Shown here: piece after piece, positions 32,313 to 42,474 of the stretch
How the letters are laid out: the number at the start of each line of letters is the position of its first letter
Numbering within the stretch: position 1 is the first letter of the stretch
Source: Athripsodes cinereus
Lineage: Eukaryota > Arthropoda > Insecta > Trichoptera > Leptoceridae
Assembly (NCBI GenBank): GCA_947579605.1
Contig: OX388318.1
Span: forward strand, 11,222,001 to 11,286,000
Direction of reading: 5' to 3'
Length of the DNA stretch: 64,000 nucleotides
Program-made: the position numbers and the translations under genes
The notes under the pieces: model-generated
The model's database searches: none
The model's input: only the letters and a program-made list of their open reading frames with translations
Told to the model about the DNA's origin: nothing

Positions 32313-33906
32313 ATTATTTCTTAGGACAAACAGAAAAATTGTTGAATTTTTAAAAAAAATTATGGAACACAAGGATTTTTCTTAATTATCATGTTTTGAT
32401 TCTCTCTGTCTGAATCTCGAGTCCTTATTATAAGATAAATGTGATAGCAATGATATTATTTCATTTTCTCACTTATTTTTATAACCCATCAATATTTATA
32501 GACTGTTGTAGGTATTATTGATTTGTCAATCATAATAATAATAATAATCTGGACAATTTATTGAGCCCCGTTTTGTTGTACAAACCACCGCAAGGGCGCA
32601 TATTCAGTTTTTTTTTTTAATTTATTTATTGTTATGATCAAATTTTAATATATTTTATATATTTAATTTAACTATTAAAAAAAAGTTAACGCATTTCTAA
32701 TTGTCACAAATTTGAAATATGAAAGAATTATGTGAGTTCTAATTATTGGTATTATTATTTGTCACAAATTTTATCCACTAGTTCATTTGTTTTAAATTTG
32801 TAATTTTTAATTAGTTTGAAAGTAATTTAACACTCAAAAAACAATTATCTTTATATAACTATTGAAACTTAAAACACTGTGATAAAATTTTGTTATTTTG
32901 AATCATTATTAGATAATATTTTAATTTTTAAAAGTGAGACGTCAGAGGTTATGACATACATATGTATTAAACTTATTGTAAAAGGCAAATTGCCGTTTAT
33001 TGATCAAATAAATAAATAAAAATAAAAAAATAAAAGTAAAATTATAGCAATAGGTATAACACACCAGACAGGGCAATGTTGATGATACTGCAGTGATATC
33101 AAATGAAAAATATCAATTATTTTTAAACCGTTATATCTAAATTTGTATTAGGATATACTCGTACATCACTAAGTAGGAGTACATACTGAGAAACGGGAAT
33201 GATTTCAAGATATAAAATGATGTATCATTTTAAGACATAATATGTAGTTCTCTATTCAATGATTTCACTCTTTATATTGTATCAGACGATCATTGTACGA
33301 GTATGTATTTAAACCCACGCAAAGTCTGCCAAGAACAAGAACTCTTGTTTTTTTACTATCAGGGTATAATATGTACCTATTTCTAACTATAATAATATAT
33401 ACATAAAGATGTATTACAAGTGTATTTATATTTATATATAGTACATCCCATGTCAGTTTCACATGAACGTAACAATCTTCCAGTTTTCGTACGAGACTAT
33501 TGATGAAACTTTTTTCGTTAACCAAAAATGTTCTAGTTTTTCATTTATTTTCATTTCTCAATGAACTATTGTGTTCATAAGATAGACAAGACGATTCGGT
33601 TGTTTACCATCAGCAATTAATCCACTGGTTACCTCACATTTTGTCATATATGATGTTTTCATAATAATTCATATAACTATTTAACTTTTTTCAAGACTTA
33701 AGAAATCTTAGTAAGAGTAATTTTGAATCCTTGCTGGTTCACATATTGAATGTACATATAGGTAATAGGTATTTTGTTTACATATTTTGTTATTGAGTGT
33801 TTGATTTTGCAAAATTGCTAAAAAATAAAATAAAAATATATCATCACTGAATTGAAGAAGTATAAGGTATATCTTGTATAGGTTTACGTTATTTTTTTAG
33901 AATATT
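32313..33906. other. Non-coding DNA with a LINE-type tail
   Basis: AT-rich. At 32976-33030 a LINE-type terminus (TTGTAAAAGGCAAATTGCCG, then AAATAAATAAATAAAA) resembles 38545-38622 and the reversed copy at 35951-36035. A GC-richer scrap at 32555-32610 (GCCCCGTTTTGTTGTACAAA, CCACCGCAAGGGCGCA) is probably an old repeat. Confidence 0.45.
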
Positions 33907-34067
33907 GAGTTCGTCGGTAGCCTGGAGGTAGAGTCTCGGCCTCTTGAACAAGGGGTCGGCGGTTCGATCCCAGGTGCCGGCAAACTCCCCTTTCACGACA
34001 CAAGCTTTTAGCTTACTGTGGAAGGTGTATAAGGTTGTATTTGGGTTTATAACAAAACCCAGATATA

Positions 34068-34155
<88 letters not shown>
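33907..34155 (+). mobile_element. SINE1, full length with 81-A tail
   Basis: Best-preserved copy. Starts GAGTTCGTCGGTAGCCTGGA with A box TAGCCTGGAGG, then TCTTGAACAAGGGGTCGGCG, B box GGTTCGATCCC (33961-33971), CTTTCACGACACAAGCTTTT, TTACTGTGGAAGGTGTATAA, GGGTTTATAACAAAACCCAG and ATATATC. A pure A run spans 34075-34155. The long homogeneous tail and intact boxes suggest a young insertion. I could not identify a convincing TSD. Confidence 0.92.
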
Positions 34156-34161
<6 letters not shown>

Positions 34162-34312
34162 GTCTTTTACAGAAGCTGGTCAATTATTTGATGGTTGAAT
34201 CTTAACTTCAATCGTAGATACAAAGAAGAAAGGCCGATTTATTCTATTCTGAAGAGCCCAGAATTATAGAATTCCTTAATTCACATATTTTCGTAAATCT
34301 CGTTCCTTGTTT

Positions 34313-34324
34313 ACGTGATTTGAA
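34313..34324. repeat. Target-site duplication, left copy (R1-clade LINE)
   Basis: ACGTGATTTGAA, perfectly repeated at 35070-35081 on the other side of the twin-primed LINE. Confidence 0.9.
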
Positions 34325-34794
34325 TTTTTTTTTTTTTTTAGTGGAGGGGAAATCCATCATGGACACCCGGCCATTCAGACCGGGTAGTGCCGGACTTCTA
34401 CCGGCTAAAACCCCTCCTCTTCCTTTGCAGCTTGGTTCCTACCTTTCGGTCTACCCAAGCTGCAAACTTTGACATTTTATCCCTCCATTTGCAGTCGCCT
34501 TTCATCCCTTTCTTTCTGGGCTATTATTTCTTCCATGTAACTGCCCACCCTACTCCATACATATGGGGATTGCAGCATTGACTCTATCATGGAATCGGCA
34601 TCGAAACGGCCTATCTGGGTTATCAAGGTCTCCCGTTGTTCTTGCCATCTCGTACACGCAAACAAGGTATGTTCAGGGTCATCCGTTTCCTCCTCACAGT
34701 ACATACACCCTTCTGTTGGGGCCTTTTGTATTCTGCGGAGATATTTGCCGAAGACATCATGACCCGTCACACACTGCGTTATTCTAAAGCTTAT
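34325..34794 (-). mobile_element. R1-clade LINE, 3' segment in sense orientation
   Basis: The minus-strand frame from 34794 reads ISFRITQCVTGHDVFGKYLR, APTEGCMYCEEETDDPEHTL, FACTRW, and ends RDERRLQMEG with a stop at 34477. The CMYC...H....C spacing is the zinc-knuckle-like CCHC that closes R1-clade ORF2 proteins. A GC-richer 3' UTR follows (for example GGTCTGAATGGCCGGGTGTC), then a 15-A tail (T run 34325-34339). Codons are intact. The segment starts at the internal breakpoint, so RT and endonuclease domains are absent. Confidence 0.88.
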
Positions 34795-34795
34795 A

Positions 34796-34818
34796 TTTTG
34801 TATGCAGTGCATACAAAA
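34796..34818. repeat. 11-bp fold-back at the inversion junction
   Basis: TTTTGTATGCA and TGCATACAAAA, separated by a single G, sit exactly where the two oppositely oriented halves of the R1-clade element meet. The right arm belongs to the element (it encodes AYK before TVSTDAA). The left arm is extra and looks templated from it. Confidence 0.85.
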
Positions 34819-35072
34819 CAGTTTCAACAGATGCTGCTCTTGTGCTGGCTGGCTTGGTGCCCGTGGAACTTCTGGCAAAGGAGCGTTCAAGGCTGTTTAA
34901 AAATGACACCACAATAACAGAAGAAATTAAAAATGAAGAAAGACGAACCACACTGGTGGAATGGCAGCAAGTATGGAACCAGGCATCTAGCGGAAGATGG
35001 ACATATCGTCTGATAAGGGAGATCGAGCCTTGGCTGAACAGAAAGCATGGAGAAATAAGCTTTAGAATAACG
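34808..35072 (+). mobile_element. R1-clade LINE, 5' segment inverted
   Basis: The plus-strand frame reads AYKTVSTDAALVLAGLVPVE, LLAKERSRLF, WQQVWNQASSGRWTYRLIRE, IEPWLNRKHGEISFRIT and then enters flanking DNA. The normal order in R1-clade proteins is AGLVPVELLA..., GRWT..LI, W..R.HGE.SF..TQ...GHG.F, so this is the part immediately upstream of the segment at 34325-34794. It is in the opposite orientation and overlaps it in the source by about 18 bp (ATAAGCTTTAGAATAACG is present in both). Confidence 0.88.
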
Positions 35073-35081
35073 TGATTTGAA
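35070..35081. repeat. Target-site duplication, right copy (R1-clade LINE)
   Basis: ACGTGATTTGAA, identical to 34313-34324. Its first three bases ACG also match the element end, so the exact border is ambiguous by 3 bp. Confidence 0.9.
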
Positions 35082-35509
35082 ATTGAAAACCATTGTAACT
35101 TTCAACATATTATTCGCTACCACTGTGTATTGGTAGGTACTATTGGTGCAATGCAAGTAATAAGAATGTAAAATGCATCACGATTGTTTGGGTTACATTA
35201 CATATACCAACAATGGACGAACATTCCCAATTATTTTAGGCCAATTGATGTTCTTTGTGTCCTATTTATCTCGACCTCCAACCAACTCTCTCAGGAATCT
35301 CGAATGCAGCGCAACAAAAGCAATGTGGAAAATAGGAAATGTCTGGAATATGTATTTTCGGCATTGTTGGAATATGTTACCAAGATATATTATTACGGTT
35401 GTTTTAATCTCATTGAGAAGCATATACTACATATTGTCATATCCAATTGTAAACAAACACATTATTTTACAGATGAGTCAGCTCTTTTGGTCTTTAAAAA
35501 TATTTTACA
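35082..35509. other. Moderately complex DNA, overlapping open frames, no call
   Basis: Two overlapping plus-strand frames (35173-35514 and 35184-35654) cover this region. The second runs into LINE coding sequence in the wrong frame after 35510. The upstream portion (for example ISTSNQLSQESRMQRNKSNV) has no resemblance I can name. Probably repeat-derived or chance. Confidence 0.35.
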
Positions 35510-35661
35510 GATAAAAGGAGTAGATGGAGACCTCCCACACGATGGTCTGACGAATTTAGAAGAATCGCTGGTCACTGGTTGCAGAAAGCTTAGAAAAGAT
35601 GCCTGGAGACACATGGGGGAGGCTTATGTTCAGCAGTGGACTGAAATAACATAACATAACA
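35510..35661 (+). mobile_element. LINE 3' coding remnant with AACAT tail
   Basis: The frame RWRPPTRWSDEFRRIAGHWL then QKA is followed by a one-base shift and DAWRHMGEAYVQQWTEIT, with a stop. GEAYVQQWT is a common end of a LINE ORF2, and 'RPPTRWSDE..R.AG..W...A.DR..WR..GEAY' is the usual order, so one frameshift has occurred. The tail is AACATAACATAACAT. SINE2 lies directly against the tail. Confidence 0.75.
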
Positions 35662-35895
35662 TGTATAGACAATTCACACAGACCGAACTAGTCCCAAACT
35701 AAGATATGAATCTTGTATTATGGGTACTAACACGACGATACACATATATACAATGCACTGAACACATATGTATACATGTTACACCCAGACCCAGGACAAT
35801 TTGAAAAAGGTCATTCTTCATTTTGCCCTGGCCGGGAATCGAACCCGGGACCTCGTGACTCAAAGGCAAGTGCGTTAGCCTCCGCGCCACACCGG
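35661..35895 (-). mobile_element. SINE2, best copy
   Basis: Minus strand: GGTGTGGCGCGGAGGCTAAC (A box GGCGCGGAGGC), GCACTTGCCTTTGAGTCACG, B box GGTTCGATTCC, CCAGGGCAAAATGAAGAATG, CAAATTGTCCTGGGTCTGGG, then GTGTATCGTCGTGTTAGTAC, CTTAGTTTGGGACTAGTTCG and TCTGTGTGAATTGTCTATAC. The tRNA-like head is intact. The end abuts the AACAT tail of the preceding LINE remnant. Confidence 0.88.
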
Positions 35896-35950
35896 TTGTC
35901 AGCTGCATAAGTAAGTTTGATATTTACTTACGCCAACTAAGAATATAGAG

Positions 35951-36035
35951 AAATATTTTATTTATTTTTATTTATTTATTTATTCAAACATAGACGGCTA
36001 ATGCCTTTTACATAAATCATAGTACAAAATCCTAT
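35951..36035 (-). mobile_element. LINE-type 3' terminus with ATAA tail, reversed
   Basis: Minus strand reads TGTAAAAGGCATTAGCCGTC, then an AATAAATAAATAAA tail. Same terminus as 38545-38622. Confidence 0.55.
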
Positions 36036-37613
36036 ATACAATTCATACAATGTACAAAGAAAAAAATAAACGTTAATAATATTGGATTGTTTCATGTAAG
36101 AAGCATTTTGAAGGAGTCTCATCCAACTGCCTAGATAGCGCAAAAGAACGGGGACTATTATCTGATTCGTATTTTTATAGTACTAAATTTTTTCACACGG
36201 AAGATGCTTCATTTATCCGTAACACTGCACAGATGAAGAATCACGAAAATTTGGTTTTTTTTTAATTAATGCAAATTTGAGACGATGTGAGACATAATCG
36301 TTTGAAATGGCTATAAGCAAGATTTGTATTCAGAAGTCCATTTAAAAAGTGGATTAAGGGTCTTCGCCCAAAAAGTAGTAAAGCTTCCAAAGAAAAGATG
36401 ACTCGGTAAAATATGTCATATTTCAAGCAAGTAAAACACTTTTATAAAATCAGTCAATGCAATATTGAGGACGCAAATCAGTACACAGCTTTAGAATAAA
36501 ATATAATATATCTTATATATATAATATAATATATCTTACATATTTCAAGCAAGTAAAAACACTTTTATAAAATCAGTCAATGCAATATTGAGGACGCAAA
36601 TCAGTACACAGCTTTAGAATAAAATATAATATATCTTATATAAAATTAACATAAATAATTATTGTATGCATAGTACATCCTCATAAATTAATTTACTTTT
36701 ACTCAAGTTACTCAGATCTTTTAACAAAATCATTCCCTTCCCTTTTCCTTTCCCCTCAATCCTAAAATGCTCACATGTAATTGAATTTATCTCATAGCTT
36801 TTCTTCTTTATTTTCATATTCTTTTACGTGTACTTTTTTAAATATACATTTATCTTATAATCTTTCATCATAATAATTTTAATAACTGTTTTATATAATT
36901 TGTTTTTTAACTAACATTTTGTAGTATATAACTTAAGTTGTAATTGGCTTTAATTTTGCTCTATTATTTTTTCGTTTATTATGTTATATAAGCTGTAACT
37001 TTAAGTTTGAAATAAATAAATAAAAAAAAAATAAAAAAAAAATATGTTGATAAAAATTGCATATAGATGATTTGAGATCGGAGAAGAAGGAAATAAATGG
37101 AGAAGGCCTTCGTCCAGGTGTGGGTGGGAAATGGCTCTAAATTACATTATTGGAAATTTTGCCAAAGATCAAAATTGTCCTCGTGTTAGATATTGTAAAA
37201 AACCCTATGATAAAAATCCTTTCATATTTATAAACTTTACATAGTAGATACATTGCAAAATTAACTAGGAAAATTTCATTTCGTATACAACGTTATGATA
37301 TTATTTGATAAAAATATTTGCAATTTAAACAAAGAATATGAAATTAATAAAAGTTCTTTATAAACAAAGCTTTTATGAAAATAAATATGTTTAGTATGAA
37401 GATTTCCATACATATTATTTTTCTTAGGAAGTGATTCTCTTATTATTTTTCATTTCAAATGTATGCAAAGTAAATAATTCTCAGACGTTGCACGTGTTTT
37501 GACTATGTGTAAATTTAACTCTGAAGTTTTATGTAATAGACGTTGATATTATTGAGAGTACTATCACTTAACTAAATGAAAAGATATTTTATTTAGTACC
37601 TACGTACTAATGT
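36036..37613. other. Non-coding DNA with a tandem duplication
   Basis: Apart from the duplication at 36417-36642, this is AT-rich. Near 37080-37130 (GGAGAAGGCCTTCGTCCAGG, TGTGGGTGG) a short GC-richer scrap resembles the extreme end of a LINE ORF2, unassigned. Confidence 0.4.
36417..36642 (+). repeat. 122-bp tandem duplication
   Basis: Units start at 36417 and 36539 with CATATTTCAAGCAAGTAAAA. Apart from one extra A in the second copy, the first ~100 bp match. Each unit ends in a TATAATATATCTTA-rich stretch, which may have promoted slippage. Confidence 0.85.
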
Positions 37614-37888
37614 TCATTCATTCATTCATCGCCCACAACGCTCCTTTCGGTAGCACAGGGCAGAAACCAGCCTCCTCCATTCAGAGCGTCTCTGTGCCAA
37701 TTGCGTCACCTCTTTCCACGACAATTCTTGCGCTCTGATGTCGTTGTCATAGGAACGGTGTATTGTGAAAGAGGGAAGCCCGGGCTGACGGAACCTTTGC
37801 GGACGGAAGAACAGCGCTCTTTTTGGCGAACTTTCATTGGGCATTCTCAGAACATGTCCCAGCCAGGACCATCGTCTCTCCATTATTA
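37614..37888 (-). mobile_element. LINE C, 5'-truncated copy with 12-bp TSD
   Basis: The minus strand encodes MERRWSWLGHVLRMPNESSP, KRALFFRPQRFRQPGLPSF, SYDNDIRAQELSWKEVTQLA and SALCYRKER before a stop. The tail is an ATGA repeat (CATTCATTCATTCATC on the plus strand). Perfect target duplications ACGTACTAATGT lie at 37602-37613 and 37889-37900. The protein frame is uninterrupted, so the insertion is probably young. Confidence 0.9.
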
Positions 37889-40119
37889 ACGTACTAATGT
37901 AGGTATTTAGTAATTTTTCACGTAAAAAAATGTGTCACAATAATTATTTATAATACTTTGATGAAAATTGTACATTTCAATAACTTTACATAAAATTTCA
38001 TCTCGATTTTTTAGGCACTCTATAAAATATAGTATAGTTGTTAAGATGGTAATGGTACTTCTACATGCAGAAAACACTGTTATATAACAATGATGTGCAG
38101 AAAGAATAAATAAATGAATAAGAAAAGGTCGCAGTTGCGATGGCTAAGTCATATACTCCATAATTATTAAAAAAAAAAACTACTAAAATCATAAGATGTT
38201 ATTCATGATGGTTGGTGGGTCAATCTTGGAGAAGTTGAGAAGAGCAGATCGCAGCCATGTGTATTGGAAATTCAGAGATTCTGTAAGCAGCAAAGGACAG
38301 ATATTTCTGGAGGAAATATTTAAACACAATGGGCCGACCCAATTCCATAGTACGAAAGAGAAGAAGATTTAAATACCTACGTTTTTTATAGACATTTTTC
38401 GTCAGCCACTTTTCGTCGACAAACTTGCTCAATAATGATGGAAGCGATTTTGACTGCAATTTTTAAAAACAAAAGGAGAAATTTTTTGTTTGCAAGATAC
38501 CGTATATTATTATTAAGTTTTTATTTGTACAGCTTTTAAGTTTAAGTGAAATGTATTATTATTTTCTCTATATCCTGTAAAAGGCATTAGCCGTACCTAT
38601 ATTAGATAAATAAATAAATATACTTGTTTTACTGTTGAGTTATAAAAAAAATGGAGTTTCACGTCTCATCAATATTCTTGAAGATCGAATGAATTTATAG
38701 TCTCATCTATAGCGTAAATTTTTAATTTTACTAGAATTAATTCTAAATTCTTGAACCTAATGTTGTTATGCAAGATAAAAAATAAAACCAACTGTTAGGT
38801 ACAAAACATTGTTTTTAGTACTACCATTCTTGTACCTACCAGAGTTTAGTATTAAGACTTTACCAAAGTTGGCACCAAAAAGATATTTATATAACTTGTG
38901 CTAAGTAATGCAAATCGAAAGGTGCTCTCAAAATAACGGCACTAAGAGATTCAAATAAAATAAGTTATGCAAGAATCTTATTAGAAAAAAAAATCTCCTG
39001 TCTTTTACATCCTCTTCAGTCTACTTATTGGTAAAATATTATAATGAATTTCCTTTACCATAGCCCTCTGAACATTTAGTAACTATGAACTGTGACTATG
39101 TATTAATAAAATAAAAATTACTACGATCTTAGGAGACGTAAGATTTTCTTCTGGTGAAATAATTTTCGGAGAGGCTCGTAGTAGGAAATATAATATATTA
39201 GAGATTCAAATCTATTTTACAACACAAAAAAACAGAGTTAAAGCGCTGAAAGAATGGACAAATAGATAACCTCACTATTACAATAAGGAGAAGTCTCTCA
39301 GATTATAATATTATGATAGTTTGGGATGTTTTTTTATTGAAGAATTTCTCTTTAGACATCGCGATTTAAGTATTGATTAAATGATAGGATATATCTTTAG
39401 AACTAACATGATACGAAACAACATATGTTTTATTCAATGGATTATGAATAACAACGATTTCTCACGTACCTATATATTTCTAGTTTTTATATAAAAGCTT
39501 TCGATATTGATATTGAGCGGCAGTGGTAATTCCGTAATCTGTATGCGTGCCGCTCATTGGAAAGTAAGTAGTAAACTTTTTAGTTTGTTGGGATAAAATA
39601 CAACGTTGAAGAGCAGTACGTAGTGTTACCAAACAACAACACTCATGTAAAATGCATGCCAGAAAAGTTTTTAAGATCTTTATAATATTATTATGATACT
39701 CTTTACCCAGACGTTTGACCTTGACGTAAGATCTTTGCCCGTCGCAACTTTTTCAACTTTAATACTATCTACTATACTTACTCTGAACTGATGAAATGAA
39801 GTTTTAGCAAAATCTATCAACAGCAAGAGAGAGCCAAAGTCTTGAAGATACTTTGAACTTGTCTTGAAAGTAGATATTATTATTATTGAATTAGCCATTA
39901 GGAAATGCTTCTGGTAGGGTTGGGTATTATACCAAGAAAAATATTAAAAGAATGAATCAAAAGTCTTGTAGCAGGCAAATATTTGTAAAACATCCTTTAA
40001 CACATTCACTATGTTTAAGTATTAGAATTACATTATGAAATTAAAAAGACTAATGTTTTTTCTACTGTATTACTTTTTTTATTTATAATATTTATTATGT
40101 CTTTTGTCGTTCACAAGAT
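37889..40119. other. Non-coding DNA with two LINE-type tails
   Basis: Contains LINE-type termini at 38070-38125 (AACAATGATGTGCAGAAAGA, ATAAATAAATG) and 38545-38622 (CCTGTAAAAGGCATTAGCCG, AGATAAATAAATAAAT). A patch at 38215-38365 (for example GAGAAGTTGAGAAGAGCAGA, CAGCAAAGGACAGATATTTC) may be an old coding repeat, unassigned. Otherwise AT-rich. Confidence 0.45.
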
Positions 40120-40200
40120 TAACAATGTTCTTGTGAGACGAAAGACGGCTATTGGATTATAAAAAAAAACAATAGAGTAGAAGAAACATTTATTAATTGA
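40120..40200 (+). mobile_element. PLE-like 3' end, single copy
   Basis: ATTAACAATGTTCTTGTGAG, ACGAAAGACGGCTATTGGAT and AGTAGAAGAAACATTTATT parallel the terminus in 14296-14437 and 52750-52865 (TTGACAATGTCCTTGTAAGT / CGAAAGACG). Just upstream TCACAAGA may be the stub of a truncated inverted partner. Confidence 0.45.
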
Positions 40201-40204
40201 TTTC

Positions 40205-40350
40205 ATTCGACATTTAACACCTTCAGTTAAGCCATGAGGTTTGACACCTATCCAGAACGTTTTATTTTGTCATGATATTGTAAGACGGTTTGCATCTTTA
40301 TAACGAACATGCAGTTTCGAAACCCGCTAGGTGCCATATTTGTCAGTAAA
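40205..40350 (+). mobile_element. SINE-C, partial
   Basis: GACATTTAACACCTTCAGTT, CCATGAGGTTTGACACCTAT, CCAGAACGTTTTATTTTGTC and ACGGTTTGCATCTTTATAAC follow SINE-C order; the 3' end is lost. Confidence 0.55.
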
Positions 40351-41407
40351 CCAACTGTCTCTAATAGACATGTTAATAATCAAGTTGACTTCTTTCTGTG
40401 AAAATTAAAATAAAACATTAATAACACAATCACAATAGGTAGCATACATCTTCGCTGAAATGAAAATGTTTTATGCGGAATGCTTTACGAATTATTGCCC
40501 CTTAAAGGATACTCAAAAACTAACAAAAAAAGTGAGAGAACCTACCATATTAAACTTTTAGAATTATGTATTTAATATTATCGACCGATAACAATTTTTG
40601 TAAGCAAACGTTAAGCTTTTTAAAATAATACACTTGAAGACCACAGGCAAATATCATTCTAACTCCATTTTTATCAAAAATGAACTAAGGATGCCATCTT
40701 GTAAAGAATTCATTGTATTTTATATGCAACCTTACAAGTTGTAGAAACATCATTCTATAACCCATAAATTTGTACTTTTAAAAATACCATACAGGGAAAG
40801 GTCATTCCAAAAACAATTTTACAGGGTAAAAACAGTTTATGATACTTCTGCATGTTTTGTGACATAGAATGATATTTGCCTGTGGTCTTCACTTGAAAGT
40901 AGTGGATACTTTCATGAGACTTTGTTTGTCGTGAGCCGGTTTTTGGAGTTTCCACTATCGTCGTCAGACTAGCGTTAAGAAAAAAAAATGTTATTTAGAA
41001 TAAAATGAACAAAAAATAAATAAATCAGTGATAACTCCCAATTGAATTGAAACTTTGAGAGGAGCTTGAGTGTTTCTATAAAATAAATACCTACTCAAAA
41101 TTTCAATTATTATTATTATTATTCTAAGAAAGTATTATTATTTTGATTCTTCGATAATTAGTTCACATTGACATTCCTCCCGCTACGTTATATATAGTAT
41201 TATTAGTAACTGCTGATAATATGTATTCTTATTATTATATTTGTATGTTCGTGAATACGCATGTCCATATGTATGTCTATAATTATGACCTCTATGGACA
41301 CATTGAATATACATAAAATATACAGCATTAGATAATGATACTATCATTTTTATGAATTTATGACACAATCGGATACCGGAGACTGGATTTCACTAACTTT
41401 ATTTTAC
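40351..41407. other. Non-coding AT-rich DNA
   Basis: A 38-bp word, AGACCACAGGCAAATATCAT followed by TCTA, at 40639-40660 recurs reversed near 40866-40891 (AGAATGATATTTGCCTGTGG, TCT). That is an inverted pair about 250 bp across, possibly a small foldback element. No gene. Confidence 0.45.
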
Positions 41408-41480
41408 ACTATGTGGCGGTTTTTACATTTGCCTTGTAAGCAAGGGGTCATGGGTTCGTTTTCCATAGTGAACAGATTGT
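41408..41480 (+). mobile_element. SINE3, tRNA-headed fragment
   Basis: TATGTGGCGGTTTTTACATT (weak A box), TGCCTTGTAAGCAAGGGGTC, then ATGGGTTCGTTTTCC, a B-box-like element with one mismatch to GGTTCRANNCC. The TTGCCTTGTAAGCAAGGGGTC anticodon-arm-like hairpin is characteristic of tRNA-derived heads. The family is distinct from SINE1 and SINE2. Decayed. Confidence 0.5.
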
Positions 41481-41791
41481 TTCTGATCGTTTTTGGAGTT
41501 GAATTTATTGAAATGATTAATCAAGAGTAGTTCGATAACAAAAAATATTGAAAATTATAATACTATACGTTTCTCATGATAGGTGCATGGTACAAATATA
41601 CTTTAATTCTGTGTCTTATTATTCCTATTATTACAAAAAAGTTAAACAATTTTAATACTGTGCGATGTTCAAAATAATACATGTAGTTATACCTACCATT
41701 CTAAAAAAACTGGATTACGTTGTAAACATGAATATAAAGTCTATTCCGATATAATTGTGACACATGGAATCGTTAAAAATTGTAACAAAGT

Positions 41792-42235
41792 ACTATACTA
41801 TACTATAATATACTATACCCTCACGCCGTGTCCCAGGTGGGGTAGGCAGAGAGAACGGAACGCCATGTCGCTCTATCCTTACATACTTCTTTCGCTTCCT
41901 CTACATTCATTAAGTTTCTCATACATGCACGCCGATTCCTCTTACTTAACACGCGACCGTCCTTGAGAATTTGATCTACGTGGTTAAGCCACGTGGTTCT
42001 AGGACGCCCGCGCTTCCTCACACCCTCTCTCTCTCTCTTTCACCCTCTTCGTCAATCTTACACCATCCATTCGCTCCACATGACCAAACCATCTCAATTT
42101 ATTTACACGCATTCTATTCACAACACTCCTCTTGCATCCATTAATTCTTCTAATATCCTCATTTCTTACTCTATCACGCAATGTTTTACCTACCATTCTT
42201 CTCAGTGATCGCATCTCCACTGCATTTATTCCACA
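41792..42235 (-). mobile_element. LINE A, 5'-truncated copy with 8-bp TSD
   Basis: Minus-strand frames encode VEMRSLRRMVGKTLRDRVRN, CKRSVVNRMRVNKLRWFGHV, ERMDGVRLTKRV, then a frameshift and KRGRPRTTWLNHVDQILKDG ... SVLSAYPTWDTA. The tail is TATAG-type. AACAAAGT at 41784-41791 and 42236-42243 is a probable target duplication. It differs from the 61-kb copy by a short indel in the SERKGV region, so the protein is broken. Confidence 0.85.
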
Positions 42236-42470
42236 AACAAAGTGCTGCCATTTTTAAATGATATTCGTAATAAATTTATTATTTTTCAAAACTAGTACAT
42301 ATTCAAATAAAGACTTTCCTTGTAACTTTTAATTCCCTCATTTTGATTCATGACAAATTAATTTCTGGTAATGAATTGCCTTTCAAAGTACCAAATAACT
42401 TATTAACACAGCATCAGTCTTTAATATTAATACAAATACAAGAATTTTATATCAATACAACAAGAACAAA
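42236..42470. other. Non-coding AT-rich spacer
   Basis: Short stretch between LINE A and the outer DNA transposon; nothing recognised. Confidence 0.5.
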
Positions 42471-42474
42471 TCGA
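42471..42474. repeat. TCGA target duplication, left (outer transposon)
   Basis: TCGA precedes the left inverted terminus and recurs at 46335-46338 after the right one. TCGA is palindromic, so it could also be read as part of the inverted repeat. Confidence 0.6.

Noticed and set aside
33961..33971. Possible true tRNA genes at B-box-like sites (also in 19226-19410, 35661-35895, 10641-10875)
   Set aside because: No acceptor stem pairing or complete cloverleaf; the boxes belong to SINE heads followed by unrelated bodies.
33944..34198. 84-codon frame with poly-lysine
   Set aside because: It is SINE1 and its A tail read through, not a gene.
35184..35654. 156-codon plus frame as a possible gene
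   Set aside because: Its last third is LINE coding sequence in the wrong frame, and the first part matches nothing I know.
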